This document shows, piece after piece, positions 32,511-41,834 of a DNA stretch of 64,000 bases. A model generated the notes under the pieces. The model had not been told where the DNA came from, did not search any database, and worked only from the letters and a program-made list of their open reading frames with translations. The DNA is taken from NCBI GenBank assembly GCA_964421595.1, contig CAYQXY010000002.1, positions 123,424 through 187,423 of the forward strand. The letters run 5' to 3'. Numbering within the stretch: position 1 is the first letter of the stretch; each line of letters opens with the position of its first letter. The DNA comes from PXAP01 sp964421595. GTDB taxonomy: Bacteria; Bacteroidota; Bacteroidia; Bacteroidales; PUMT01. The position numbers and the translations under genes are program-made.

Positions 32511-33002
32511 ATGAAAAAATACACAGTATTATCATTAGCATTAATATTCGGTTTATTTCTTATGACCGATTTAGTAAAGGCAGACGATCATGACAAGAAC
32601 AAAGAAAAAAAGCCAATTGCAGTTAATAATCTTCCTGAGGAAGTAAGGGAAGCCGTGCAGGAAGACTACGATGGTTTTAGAATTACAGAAGCTTTTCATG
32701 TTACAAAAACTGAAGGTGAAGTTGAAGGAATGCAACATGAAGGAATGCAGCAGCGTGAAGGTGCTGAAAGAACCACAACTCAGCGTGAAGGTGTTCAGCA
32801 GCATGAAGGTGCTGAAAGAACTGCAACTCAGCGTGAAGGTGTTCAGCAGCGTGAAGGTGCCGAAAGTACTGAAGGAATATTCTCTTCAGACGATGAAGAT
32901 TCATATTATGAATTGTCACTCGCAAAAGGTCAGGAAACCAAAACCGTTAAGTATAACGAAGAAGGTGACGAACTTGACAAAGATGACTATATGAATAAAT
33001 AA
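32511..33002 (+). CDS. Small exported PepSY-like (DUF2874-type) protein, second paralogue with expanded repeats
   Basis: Same layout as the gene at 31695. The signal peptide MKKYTVLSLALIFGLFLMTD is nearly identical; the half-domains are NNLPEEVREAVQEDYDGFRITEAFHV (about 39-64) and YYELSLAKGQETKTVKYNEEGDEL (about 132-155). The insertion (about 66-127) is longer and is made of REGAERTTTQREGVQQ-type units of 16 residues, present two and a half times and encoded by 48-bp DNA repeats. The insertion is charged and probably disordered. It lies just upstream of an NtrC-family activator gene and behind a near-consensus sigma-54 promoter. Confidence 0.82.
   Translation: MKKYTVLSLALIFGLFLMTDLVKADDHDKNKEKKPIAVNNLPEEVREAVQEDYDGFRITEAFHVTKTEGEVEGMQHEGMQQREGAERTTTQREGVQQHEGAERTATQREGVQQREGAESTEGIFSSDDEDSYYELSLAKGQETKTVKYNEEGDELDKDDYMNK
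32754..32870 (+). repeat. In-frame 48-bp tandem repeat
   Basis: Two full units (32754-32801 and 32802-32849) differ at only a few bases (CGT/CAT, ACCACA/ACTGCA), and a partial third unit runs to about 32870. All units are in frame with the second PepSY-like gene, so unit number could vary between strains by slippage. Confidence 0.85.
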
Positions 33003-33018
33003 TTCATTATCACGATAT

Positions 33019-33054
33019 AAAAAAGGCCGGGAATTTGCTTCCGGTCTTTTTTTT
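33019..33054 (+). terminator. Intrinsic terminator after the second PepSY-like gene
   Basis: AAAAAAGGCCGGGAA and TTCCGGTCTTTTTTTT form a stem with one wobble or mismatch and a long T-run, between the gene and the downstream regulator. Confidence 0.85.
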
Positions 33055-33128
33055 GCGGAAGATTGAGAATTTTATTAAAAACTTACAAGTCCTTTTTTGT
33101 ATCTTTAGGCTTGATTTATAAGGCCTGA

Positions 33129-34472
33129 ATGATGGGAAATGTTTTAATTGTTGAAGATGATATTGCACTTGCACAGATAATAGAATCATTTCTATCAAGA
33201 AATGGCTTTACCTCTACTTATACATCCACTCTGAAAGGTGCACAAAATTTTATACAGAAGCAGTCATATGATTTGTTTTTGCTTGATTATCGTTTGCCGG
33301 ATGGTACCGGACTTGACTTGCTTCAGTCGATAAGGATGAAAAATCAAACAGTTCCTGTTGTTATAATGACCGGGTTTAATGATGTGAGAACTGTTGTCAG
33401 GGCCATGAAGATGGGGGCAGCTGACTATATAATTAAACCGGTAAATCCTGATGAGCTGTTAATGATTTTAAAACAAGCTCTTGAACAAGCCAGTCAGGAG
33501 AAAGTTTCCAGTTCAGATAAAGGCAAGGGAGAGAAATATGTAAAAGGAGAAAGTGAGGAGGCGAGAAAACTTCATGAGGTAATTGATCTGGTGGCTCCTA
33601 CAAATATGGCGGTAATTATCGAAGGGGAAAGCGGAACAGGAAAAGAATATGTTGCACGTTCAATACATGCAGCCAGTAAGCGGGCCTCTAAACCTTTTGT
33701 GCCTATAGATTGTGGTGTATTATCAAAAGACCTTGCAGCAACTGAACTGTTTGGTTATACCAAAGGTGCATTTACAGGAGCTTTAATGGATAAAAAAGGG
33801 CAGTTTGAATCTGCCTCTGGTGGTACATTGTTTTTAGACGAAATAGGCAATCTCTCTTACGAAGTGCAGATAAAACTCCTGAGGGCAATTCAGGAGAGAG
33901 TTGTTCAGCCGGTAGGAAGTGATCAGCTTATAAAGGTAGACATCAGGTTTATAGTTGCGACAAGTGCCGACCTGTTATCTCATGTAGAAAAAGGAGAATT
34001 CAGGGAAGATCTTTATCATCGGCTTAATGAGTTTAAAATTCTGGTTCCGTCTTTAAAGGAACGGAAAGCTGATATGCCCTTATTCATTGAGTGTTTTATG
34101 CGCGAAGCAAACACTGATCTTTCAAGGAGTGTCGAGAGCCTGTCACCCCGTGTTAATGAAATCTTCAGCAACTACGAGTGGCCGGGGAATCTCAGAGAAT
34201 TACGCAATACGATACGACGAATGGTCCTGCTGTGTAAAAGTAGTGTGGCAGGCGAAGATCTCCTTCCTCCGGAAATGTTTATGATAAATTCTAAAAAGGA
34301 GAATTCCATTGATCTGGGAACAAACCTTAAGGATATTCAGGCCAATACCGAGAAGCAACAAATTTTACGTGTACTTGAGGAGGTGAGGGGTAATAAATCA
34401 AAAGCAGCCCGTCAGCTAAATATTGACCGAAAAACACTATACAACAAAATGGAAAAATACGGTCTGACCTGA
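33129..34472 (+). CDS. Sigma-54-dependent response regulator (NtrC family)
   Basis: Phosphorylation-controlled activator of sigma-54 promoters. Receiver domain at residues 1-118 with acidic pocket ED-D (9-11), phospho-acceptor D53 in LLDYRLPDG and K103 in IIKP. The AAA+ domain starts near 140, with Walker A GESGTGKE (166-173), the sigma-54-contacting GAFTGA loop (213-218) and Walker B LFLDEIGN. A Fis-type helix-turn-helix at about 424-446 (NKSKAARQLNIDRKTLYNKM) binds DNA. Length 447. Two ATG codons stand in tandem at 33129 and 33132. It is downstream of two genes with sigma-54-like promoters, its likely targets; the hybrid kinase at 36361 is a candidate partner. Confidence 0.94.
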   Translation: MMGNVLIVEDDIALAQIIESFLSRNGFTSTYTSTLKGAQNFIQKQSYDLFLLDYRLPDGTGLDLLQSIRMKNQTVPVVIMTGFNDVRTVVRAMKMGAADYIIKPVNPDELLMILKQALEQASQEKVSSSDKGKGEKYVKGESEEARKLHEVIDLVAPTNMAVIIEGESGTGKEYVARSIHAASKRASKPFVPIDCGVLSKDLAATELFGYTKGAFTGALMDKKGQFESASGGTLFLDEIGNLSYEVQIKLLRAIQERVVQPVGSDQLIKVDIRFIVATSADLLSHVEKGEFREDLYHRLNEFKILVPSLKERKADMPLFIECFMREANTDLSRSVESLSPRVNEIFSNYEWPGNLRELRNTIRRMVLLCKSSVAGEDLLPPEMFMINSKKENSIDLGTNLKDIQANTEKQQILRVLEEVRGNKSKAARQLNIDRKTLYNKMEKYGLT

Positions 34473-34563
34473 CTCCCCTTACAATTCACCAATGCATTGG
34501 TTTTAAGGTTAGAGTCGCTTCTGTTAAAGTTTATAATGAAATATTTTAAAGAATTAATCCGGT

Positions 34564-35808
34564 TTAAAATCTTTCATTAACAACATTATTAAAAATGGAG
34601 CCGAATGTAAACTGAATTCCAATTCTTGCATCATACTCATATGTAGTTGCCAGTTTCCGCCTTCTTAATAAGAGATCTTCCAATGAAGTGTCGCCCTTAG
34701 GAAGATACATCTGGTCATGAACCAGCTCAAAATCAAAACGGGAAAATACTGAAAGATTCCGTGTTAACCTGATTGACAGGAAGGCATCAAGTGTAAGTCT
34801 GTTCTTTGAGAAATCATGGAAATAATGCCTTCCCTCAAGTCCTACAAATGCTCTGCCCCATGGTTGTGTAACCTCAAGATTTATCTGTAATGCTTCAGAT
34901 ACAAAGGTTTCGCTCGTCTGATCGTATATTGTCTCTTCCAAATAATCAAAATAATCGACCCCGGCTATATACCTTATTGCAAATACTTTCCGGTTACTTT
35001 CCTGCCATGGAAAGAAATTGTATTCCATTCCCACAGAGGTATTGTAATTTTGATTTATATTAAGAAAGGTGCGGGAGGTATAGCCTCCGAATACAGCGGC
35101 CGACCAGTGATCGCTCAGACTTCTAACCACTTCTGCAGTTACTCCCCTGTTATCCTGCCTGCTGGATATTTTCTCTCCATTATCAAAAAAGTTCTCAATA
35201 TCAATCTGATAAGAAGCCTCGAGGATTGTTTTCCATTTATCTGTTATTTTCCTTGCATTGGCTTCCATTTCCATTGCATATTCGTTTTGACTTGATTCAT
35301 TCTCCAGGTCGCCACCCAGTTCCAGCATAAAAACCCACTTGTTCCACCTGTCTGTAATTAGTTCATCGACAACCCTGTTTTCTGAATCTTGAAGATCAAT
35401 ATTTATGTTTTCGATATTTCCTGATTCGAGATAATACTGGAGTATGCCAACTTTAATTATTTTCAGAAGCGCTCTTCGTACATCATCATCTGTATCAGAT
35501 TGGCTGGTATACAAGGAATATTCATAATCAGTACCTTTTAGATCACCTATGCCTATGAAATTCAGAAAAAACCTGTTTCCACCGCTTCCGGTATTTGAAT
35601 CGGTTGACATAATGTGAACATCTGCCATCAACGGGTCGCGAACAAATGACACAAAGGGAAGTTCCTGTCTTACAAAGGTGAAATTGCAATCACGACAATC
35701 CAGGAAAAAGTTTAAAGACGAAGGATCTGGTTCGGGTTCCTGACTGTAAACCAATTGAGAAGCAGTTGATAATATAAAAAGGGCAGCGAAATGTAAATAA
35801 AACCTCAT
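34564..35808 (-). CDS. Outer-membrane protein with N-terminal CxxC domain and C-terminal barrel-like region
   Basis: Signal peptide at residues 1-22. A domain of about 30-150 begins FLDCRDCNFTFVRQELPFVSFVRDPLMADVHI (its two Cys at 38 and 41) and continues with STDSNTGSGG and FFLNFIG, a pattern I have seen in unnamed Bacteroidota and Gemmatimonadota proteins. From about 160 onward the sequence alternates aromatic and polar residues (WVFMLELGGDL, WSAAVFGGYTSRTF, FVGLEGRHYFHDF, ARIGIQFTFGS) like a beta barrel and ends in a Phe. It is convergent with the NtrC-family gene and lies between it and the hybrid kinase. Function unknown. Confidence 0.75.
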   Translation of the reverse strand: MRFYLHFAALFILSTASQLVYSQEPEPDPSSLNFFLDCRDCNFTFVRQELPFVSFVRDPLMADVHIMSTDSNTGSGGNRFFLNFIGIGDLKGTDYEYSLYTSQSDTDDDVRRALLKIIKVGILQYYLESGNIENINIDLQDSENRVVDELITDRWNKWVFMLELGGDLENESSQNEYAMEMEANARKITDKWKTILEASYQIDIENFFDNGEKISSRQDNRGVTAEVVRSLSDHWSAAVFGGYTSRTFLNINQNYNTSVGMEYNFFPWQESNRKVFAIRYIAGVDYFDYLEETIYDQTSETFVSEALQINLEVTQPWGRAFVGLEGRHYFHDFSKNRLTLDAFLSIRLTRNLSVFSRFDFELVHDQMYLPKGDTSLEDLLLRRRKLATTYEYDARIGIQFTFGSIFNNVVNERF

Positions 35809-36360
35809 GAGAAAAATTATTTAAAATTTAGAAACCATTAACCAGAATGTAACTTATGGTAAAATAAGTCATTCAGAATTAAATAAGATTGTTATACTGA
35901 AAGATTTATAATCATTTAACATTTTAATATCTGAAATGCCTTTGTTCTTTGACATTTTGATTGGTTTGAAATTTACAGGTGTTTAATGAGATTCGGAAAA
36001 ACAGGGATCTGCATTATTTCAAATATTTATAAGGATCACATTCTCATTCTATCAAGTGATCTCATTCTTATGACTTGTAATTTCTTCGATGGTTTAATCA
36101 TATAGATAATGGGGATAGAATGTTTTCCTGATTTAAAACAAATAAATCCGGATCCTTATGGTCTGGAAGCTAAACCAGACTGTTGCTGAACACTCTTTAC
36201 AGAAATCTTTAATCACTAAAGTTTGCAGTGGCATATTTACACCAGTTGAACTCCAGGCAGGGCAATAATGAAATTACAGATAGCCAGGAGAATTGATAGA
36301 TAAAGTATATATAGTAGTTGGAGCAGAAGTAAAGTAGAATGTGGGTCTTAAGTGAACAGG
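35809..36360. other. Long AT-rich intergenic region
   Basis: 552 bases between two minus-strand genes. It contains no long ORF; a 39-codon ORF near 35986 has no support. I saw no clear hairpin or promoter box. Confidence 0.45.
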
Positions 36361-38877
36361 TTATTTGCTTACCATCATTTTTTCAATAGAACCTTTTACC
36401 TCCATAATGAAAAAGTCACCCTGCCTGATTGCTTCGTTTACCTGTCTTTCCAATTCTTTAACTTCAGTCCCACTGCGGAGATCCATCTCAAGTTTACGTA
36501 AACTAACAGCATAGTCTTCTGCACCAGCCTGGCCGACTCTGCCAGCCATCCTGTGTACCAGAAGTGCCAATGACTCATGGTGATTATTGTCAAGTGATTT
36601 TTTCAGTTGGCCAAGATCATTTCTGCTCTCTTTTATCATGGTGTTAAGGATCATTCTTAACTGGTTCTTATCATCGCCGGTCATCTTTAACAATGAGTCT
36701 ATTTTTATAGGTGAAGAGCTTCCATTTATTTTTTCTGTCACCTTGCCAAGTGCTCCCAGCAGGTCAGATTCCTTAAAAGGTTTTATAATCAGATCATCAA
36801 AGCCTGCATTCATTATAGATTGCCGCTCATCAGGCAAAGCCTGGGCAGTAAGAGCAAAGACTTTTAAATCGGGATTATTCCTGGAAAACCCTCTGATTTT
36901 TCTGCAAACATCCAATCCGCTCATTCCCGGCATATATACATCAAGGAATATTAATACATCCTGGTTTTCATAGAAATATTTTAAAAGATCCGGCCCGTTT
37001 GTGAAGATCAGGTGTTTTATTTTAAATTTCTTAAGTATAGCTGAGCTAAGATTTAGAATTGTGGGGTCATCATCGGCCAATAAGATTGTTTTTGTTGTAA
37101 ATATGTAGTTCTTGCCATTTTGATTACTGGCTATAACATTATTTTCTGGTTCAGCCTTTGCTGTCTCATACGGAATTTCAATTGTAAAACAGGAGCCCTC
37201 GTCAGGCGAACTTTCAACTTCAATTTTACCATTCTGTATTTCAGTCAGCTTCTTCACAATACTTAGTCCCAGTCCTGTCCCATGATCGAATCCATTGGAA
37301 GAGTTGGAGTTTGTGTATTCCTGAAACAGTTTTGGTAGTTCTTTCTGAGCTATGCCGACGCCTGTATCAATAACTTTCAAAAGTAACCGGGTCTTTACTT
37401 CTGGAGTATCAATTTTTGCAACGACCTTAATTTCTCCCCTGTTTGTAAATTTGATGGCATTTCCAATTAAATTGTAAAGTATTTGCCTGAGTCTGAAAGG
37501 GTCACCTGATAAGGAAAGCGATTCATCAATATGGTCTTCAAGTATCAGATTAAGGTTCTTTTTCCCTGCAAGGGGCTGCATCGCTTTAATGACACTTTTT
37601 ATTTCAGTCAGCGGTTTGAAAGAGATCCTGTCCAGGCTGATCCGGCCTGATGTAACCCTGGCATAATCCAGCACCTCATTCACTACATTCAGAAGGTGTC
37701 CGGCAGAATGATAGATAGTGTCGATGTCGACCTTCATATCTGGTTGCAGTCGGGCTAACTCAGTGTATCCATATATTGATTGCAGCGGAGTCCGTATCTC
37801 GTGACTCATATTTGATAAAAACCTTTGCTTTGCTTCTGCCTCACGCCTTGCTTCATTGTTAGCCTGTTCAAGTTCTTTCCGGTATCTGTTGCTCCTGGAA
37901 ATATCAACAATAATAAGCAGAACGAGTAATAGTGATAAGCTTATAAATGCAATGGCAAGATAATTCAGGTTCTTTATTGTAGTCCCGGCAATATCAAAAG
38001 CAGATCTTGTTTCTTGTCCGTACTGTGCAATTTCCTCCTGCTCAACAGAGCTAATAATATTGTTTATTTCCTGAATCAGGCTGCTGTTGGTATTCAGGAG
38101 CTCCAGTTCCTGTCTCTGAAGACGTGCAAGTTGTTGAAGCTGACTTGTTTGAAGACTGTCTACCGAATTTTCCAGCCATGTCATAAGAGCATCATTACGC
38201 CTTACCTCAACCGTGTCAATTACTACTTTATATTCTTTATTAACGCGTGTTTCAGTTCTCACAACACCGGGTACAGCAGAAATTGATCTTCCTCCGAAAA
38301 GCCGGTTGAAAAATCCTGGAGTCTCCTCCGGCTCCTGTTTTATAGTATCAGCTGATACAGTTGTTGAGGTTGTCGTTTCGAAACTTTTAACTACTCGTGC
38401 ATCGTTAGTGTCACTTCTGGTTTGTTTTGAAATATTACTTATATATTCCCTGACGTCCGGATTTGAATTTGCCCTGTATTGCAGCTCGAGGTATTCAATA
38501 AACAAACCTTCCCTGAGAATTAATTTATTTTCAATTTCATCAATTTTTGCTGTCTGGATTGTGTCACCATCAAATAGTATTCTAAGTGTGTCTATTGTTT
38601 TATAGATAGCCTTTGATTCATTCATAAATGCCAGAGAAGGACTTCTCCTTCCACTGGCAGCTTCCTGTTGTTGCGAATGGTTCAGATGGGAAACATCCCT
38701 GAATAAACTGTTTACGGCAACCAATCTTGCATTTGGACGGGCAAGCCTGTCAATGTTTTCAGTAATCTCATCAAATGCTTGAATTATTGCAGTATGAATT
38801 GAGTAAATGGCTATTACGGTCACAATAGAAGCCAGAATTACTTTCCAGGCCAGGCTGATATAGAAACGTTTTTTCAC
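36361..38877 (-). CDS. Hybrid sensor histidine kinase with receiver and HPt domains
   Basis: Membrane-bound phosphorelay kinase. A first membrane helix (about 10-32), a periplasmic region (about 33-303) with coiled-coil character, a second helix (about 305-325), HisKA with phospho-His H359 in NMSHEIRTPL, an HATPase domain (about 455-570, N-box NLIGNAIKF, DTGVGIA, GTGLGLSI), a receiver (about 597-715, D646 in FLDVYMPG, K699 in IIKP) and a C-terminal HPt domain with H775 in LLVHRMAGR. The four-step relay is complete inside one protein, so the output should pass to a separate response regulator; the NtrC-family protein at 33129 is the nearest. The stimulus is unknown. Confidence 0.94.
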   Translation of the reverse strand: MKKRFYISLAWKVILASIVTVIAIYSIHTAIIQAFDEITENIDRLARPNARLVAVNSLFRDVSHLNHSQQQEAASGRRSPSLAFMNESKAIYKTIDTLRILFDGDTIQTAKIDEIENKLILREGLFIEYLELQYRANSNPDVREYISNISKQTRSDTNDARVVKSFETTTSTTVSADTIKQEPEETPGFFNRLFGGRSISAVPGVVRTETRVNKEYKVVIDTVEVRRNDALMTWLENSVDSLQTSQLQQLARLQRQELELLNTNSSLIQEINNIISSVEQEEIAQYGQETRSAFDIAGTTIKNLNYLAIAFISLSLLLVLLIIVDISRSNRYRKELEQANNEARREAEAKQRFLSNMSHEIRTPLQSIYGYTELARLQPDMKVDIDTIYHSAGHLLNVVNEVLDYARVTSGRISLDRISFKPLTEIKSVIKAMQPLAGKKNLNLILEDHIDESLSLSGDPFRLRQILYNLIGNAIKFTNRGEIKVVAKIDTPEVKTRLLLKVIDTGVGIAQKELPKLFQEYTNSNSSNGFDHGTGLGLSIVKKLTEIQNGKIEVESSPDEGSCFTIEIPYETAKAEPENNVIASNQNGKNYIFTTKTILLADDDPTILNLSSAILKKFKIKHLIFTNGPDLLKYFYENQDVLIFLDVYMPGMSGLDVCRKIRGFSRNNPDLKVFALTAQALPDERQSIMNAGFDDLIIKPFKESDLLGALGKVTEKINGSSSPIKIDSLLKMTGDDKNQLRMILNTMIKESRNDLGQLKKSLDNNHHESLALLVHRMAGRVGQAGAEDYAVSLRKLEMDLRSGTEVKELERQVNEAIRQGDFFIMEVKGSIEKMMVSK

Positions 38878-38967
38878 TGGGTTGGGTTATTCGTTTCTGT
38901 TCTTGACTTTCTAACATTTTAAATGGAAAAATGTTCGAACTAATTACCTTATTAACATCATTTTAAA

Positions 38968-40524
38968 TTATTCAAGACCAGTAATCAATTCCCTGATAGC
39001 AGCATGAATCATAGGGCCTGTTTCAGGACCCAGTGAATTAACTTCGCCGTATGGGGCAGATTCATATCCATATGTGTGAGGGGAACTTACATCCCACTGG
39101 CTTTTTGGAATAATATATCCAATCATATCGTTTGACAAGCCGGTAATGAATAAATATTCACCCGGCATTAATTCCCGCAGAGGAGGAATCTCCTGCGGTT
39201 CTATAATAAAATCTTGTCCATAAGGAGATTCAATACCTCCATCTGCAATTTCAGGATACAATTCTCCCGGATGATGCAGGAAACTGCCCGGACCCAGTTG
39301 CCAGAAGCTTATTTCAGAACGAAATTTCATCCATCCGGTTAATCCGCGATCAAAAAGACCTAAGATTGCCCCTAATTTAAAATTAATATTATCCAGTGGA
39401 AGAATTACAGTTTTGGCTTTCAGATTAATATTGCCATAATCAACAGTAGTAACATGCGGAGAATTTAAAGCATCAATTGTTAACCCGGCGAGACCAAGTC
39501 CCTGAGCTCGGACCTTATCAAAAGAGGGTTCATAATAGACCGTATCTGTAAACGGGCATTCAATCCCAACGCCGGGAGAGGTTGTCATAAGTCCGCCGAT
39601 ATTACCTGTAACAAACATTGCTATCCCACCAAACCCGGGAGTGACAAGTGAATCGCCGTTATATATTCCCTTTTCAATACCTTCTCTGAGGAAGTGCGGG
39701 AAATCAGAGGTGATAAGCAGGTTTTTGCTCCAGACTGTTTCCGGGTGGTTATCCCACTGTACCAGTGTGCCAAGAGTTTCTCCGGTTTCTGAATCAATTG
39801 CCTGCATTATCCTTATTTCCGGATTTATTACAATCGGTTTCCTTGTATCTGCAATCATTCTGGTACTTCCATCCTTGTCAGTGGCAAACTTGAAAATTGC
39901 AGGCCGAAGATTTTTTACTGCCAGCTCTATGGCATTTATTATTTGCGTTTTTACAAAATCCTTATAATCGGGGTCAACACCCGACTTAAGCAATCGTGGC
40001 CCCCATAACCCCATTAAATCCGGGCCAGAGTGGGTGTGACTGCTTGAAATAATAGCATAGGTTATGCCCATTGATTCCGGGATATGTTTTCTTACATCTA
40101 TTACATCACAACCAAAAAAACCAATAGCATCAAGTGCTACCCAGGCTATGCGGGTATTCCCATCATCAATTACCATGGCACGTGCCCAGAGGTCATCATG
40201 AATGCCATTTGCAGGTTTTTTATTCTGGAAACCTGCCATCCAGACAGCATCAAATTGTCCGGAGCCAGTCCTGTCGTCGAAGGTATCACCTTCATCAGGG
40301 TTATACCTTGCATCACCCTGTGTGTCTGTCCATGTATCAATTACCCGGGGTGTTATGGTAAGTGCTGCGAAACCGGCATGTAACCTGACAGGTTCAGTGG
40401 CCTTGATATTTATATCCAGATGATATCCTTTATGCCTGTCTCTCATGTTGTATAATCCATAGATTAAAACAGCAAGGAACAATCCCAGTACGAAAATTCC
40501 TGAAAACCAAAGCAATTTTTTCAT
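38968..40524 (-). CDS. Neutral/alkaline ceramidase-like membrane-anchored protein
   Basis: Starts with a membrane anchor (MKKLLWFSGIFVLGLFLAVLIYGL, about residues 1-24), then a large extracytoplasmic domain. Features in common with the neutral/alkaline non-lysosomal ceramidase family are AGFAALTITPR (about 54), DDLWARAMVIDDG, the HTHSGPD metal-binding motif (about 164) and QWDNHPE (about 258) with a His. The C-terminal FITGLSNDMIGYIIP is also typical. Bacteroidota make sphingolipids, so a lipid amidase is plausible; the substrate was not determined. The frame is open to 40569, but the membrane anchor fixes the start here (518 residues). Confidence 0.8.
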   Translation of the reverse strand: MKKLLWFSGIFVLGLFLAVLIYGLYNMRDRHKGYHLDINIKATEPVRLHAGFAALTITPRVIDTWTDTQGDARYNPDEGDTFDDRTGSGQFDAVWMAGFQNKKPANGIHDDLWARAMVIDDGNTRIAWVALDAIGFFGCDVIDVRKHIPESMGITYAIISSSHTHSGPDLMGLWGPRLLKSGVDPDYKDFVKTQIINAIELAVKNLRPAIFKFATDKDGSTRMIADTRKPIVINPEIRIMQAIDSETGETLGTLVQWDNHPETVWSKNLLITSDFPHFLREGIEKGIYNGDSLVTPGFGGIAMFVTGNIGGLMTTSPGVGIECPFTDTVYYEPSFDKVRAQGLGLAGLTIDALNSPHVTTVDYGNINLKAKTVILPLDNINFKLGAILGLFDRGLTGWMKFRSEISFWQLGPGSFLHHPGELYPEIADGGIESPYGQDFIIEPQEIPPLRELMPGEYLFITGLSNDMIGYIIPKSQWDVSSPHTYGYESAPYGEVNSLGPETGPMIHAAIRELITGLE

Positions 40525-40639
40525 ATTTGATTCTTTATGTCTGTTTAAGTGATACCATGTAGTTGCCACAGATGGCTTTCCAATTGGCTGTTCATTTATT
40601 CCTGGCCCGGGAAGATGGAAAATTTCTCGGGAAAATTGT

Positions 40640-41692
40640 TCAGAAACATTGTTTGCCTTTTTTCTTCAGGCATTCCCGGGGTTCCTTAAGGCAACGGTAG
40701 CAGAGCTCAGTATCCTGTACTTTCCCTTCTGTGAAGTTTTTTATATTATTCATAGTGGTCTCAGAGATATTATACATGGCCTCCCTTGTAAAAAAGCCCT
40801 GGTGGGAGGTTATGATCACATTATTGAATGTCAGCAAACGGGCGAGGATATCATCAGTAAGAACCCTGTTTGAAAGATCCTCGAAGAAATATTCTGCCTC
40901 CTCTTCATATACATCCAGCCCGGCGCTCCCTATTTTTCCGGATTTTAATCCATCAATCAGATCGGAGGTTTTGATCAGTTTTCCTCTCCCGGTATTAACA
41001 ATCATAACTTCATCCTTCATTTTTCCGATACTTTCCTTGTTAACCATAAATTCGGTCTCTTTGGTAAGAGGACAATTGAGTGATATTACATCTGATAATG
41101 TGAAGAGTTCATCAAGTGAGGTATATTTACATCCTGTTACCCTGGCAAATTCCATATCGGGATAGGGATCATATGCCAGGACTTTCATTCCAAACCCTGC
41201 CAGGATTTTTATAAGTGCTTTACCTATTTTGCCCGTACCGATTACACCGGCATACTTTTTATACATATCGAATCCCATCAGGCCTGTAAGTGAGAAGTTT
41301 GCATCTCTTGTACGCCAGTAAGCCCGATGAATCTTTCTGTTCAGTGATAACATCAGAGCCACTGAATGTTCTGCTATGGCATTGGGAGAATAGGCAGGCA
41401 CTCTGACAACATGAATTTTACCATATGCAGCTTTGAAGTCAACATTATTATACCCTGCACATCTGAGAGCAATTAGTTTTATGCCGTATTCGTGGAGTTT
41501 GTCGATAACTTCTTCAGAAACAATATCGTTAACAAAAACACAAACTACGTCTGAACCCTCAGCCAGAACTGCATTTTCAGCAGTAATATTAAACTTGAAA
41601 TATTTTAGCTCAAACCCGAACTCCTGATTCAGTTCATTGAACATATCCCTGTCATATGGCTTGGTATCAAAAAAGGCTATTTTAATGCTCAT
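40640..41692 (-). CDS. ldhA: D-lactate dehydrogenase-like 2-hydroxyacid dehydrogenase with Cys-rich tail
   Basis: Reduces pyruvate to D-lactate with NADH. The 2-hydroxyacid dehydrogenase fold is clear: AYSPNAIAEHSVALML (about 101-116), NAD loop GVIGTGKIGKAL (about 149-160), LNCPLTKET (about 209-217), VNTGRGKLI (about 234-242) with Arg, and the catalytic His in ITSHQGFFTREA (about 299-310). The C-terminus continues with LCYRCLKEPRECLKKKGKQCF, which contributes four Cys and lots of Lys; an unusual tail for this family. Length 350. The neighbouring sequence holds two dispersed repeats. Confidence 0.88.
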   Translation of the reverse strand: MSIKIAFFDTKPYDRDMFNELNQEFGFELKYFKFNITAENAVLAEGSDVVCVFVNDIVSEEVIDKLHEYGIKLIALRCAGYNNVDFKAAYGKIHVVRVPAYSPNAIAEHSVALMLSLNRKIHRAYWRTRDANFSLTGLMGFDMYKKYAGVIGTGKIGKALIKILAGFGMKVLAYDPYPDMEFARVTGCKYTSLDELFTLSDVISLNCPLTKETEFMVNKESIGKMKDEVMIVNTGRGKLIKTSDLIDGLKSGKIGSAGLDVYEEEAEYFFEDLSNRVLTDDILARLLTFNNVIITSHQGFFTREAMYNISETTMNNIKNFTEGKVQDTELCYRCLKEPRECLKKKGKQCF

Positions 41693-41763
41693 TATTATTC
41701 ATTATTTTGTGATTCATCTAAAATGGTGTTATTATATTACTAAAATGAATTTATTAATCCATT

Positions 41764-41805
41764 TCACGTGTATGCCACGGAAGGATCACCATTTTGTGTG
41801 ATTTT
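41764..41805 (-). repeat. Dispersed intergenic repeat, copy 3 (partial)
   Basis: On the minus strand it reads CACACAAAATGGTGATCC then TTCCGTGGCATACACGTG, matching the 3' half of copy 1. Confidence 0.55.
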
Positions 41806-41834
41806 GGTTAATTAGTTGCATGTCCCATCGTTCA

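Noticed and set aside
32754..32870. CRISPR-like array
   Set aside because: Repeats are contiguous without spacers and lie in frame within a gene, so they are a protein-coding tandem repeat.
40731..41165. 144-codon ORF antisense to ldhA
   Set aside because: Ser-rich shadow of a clear D-lactate dehydrogenase frame.
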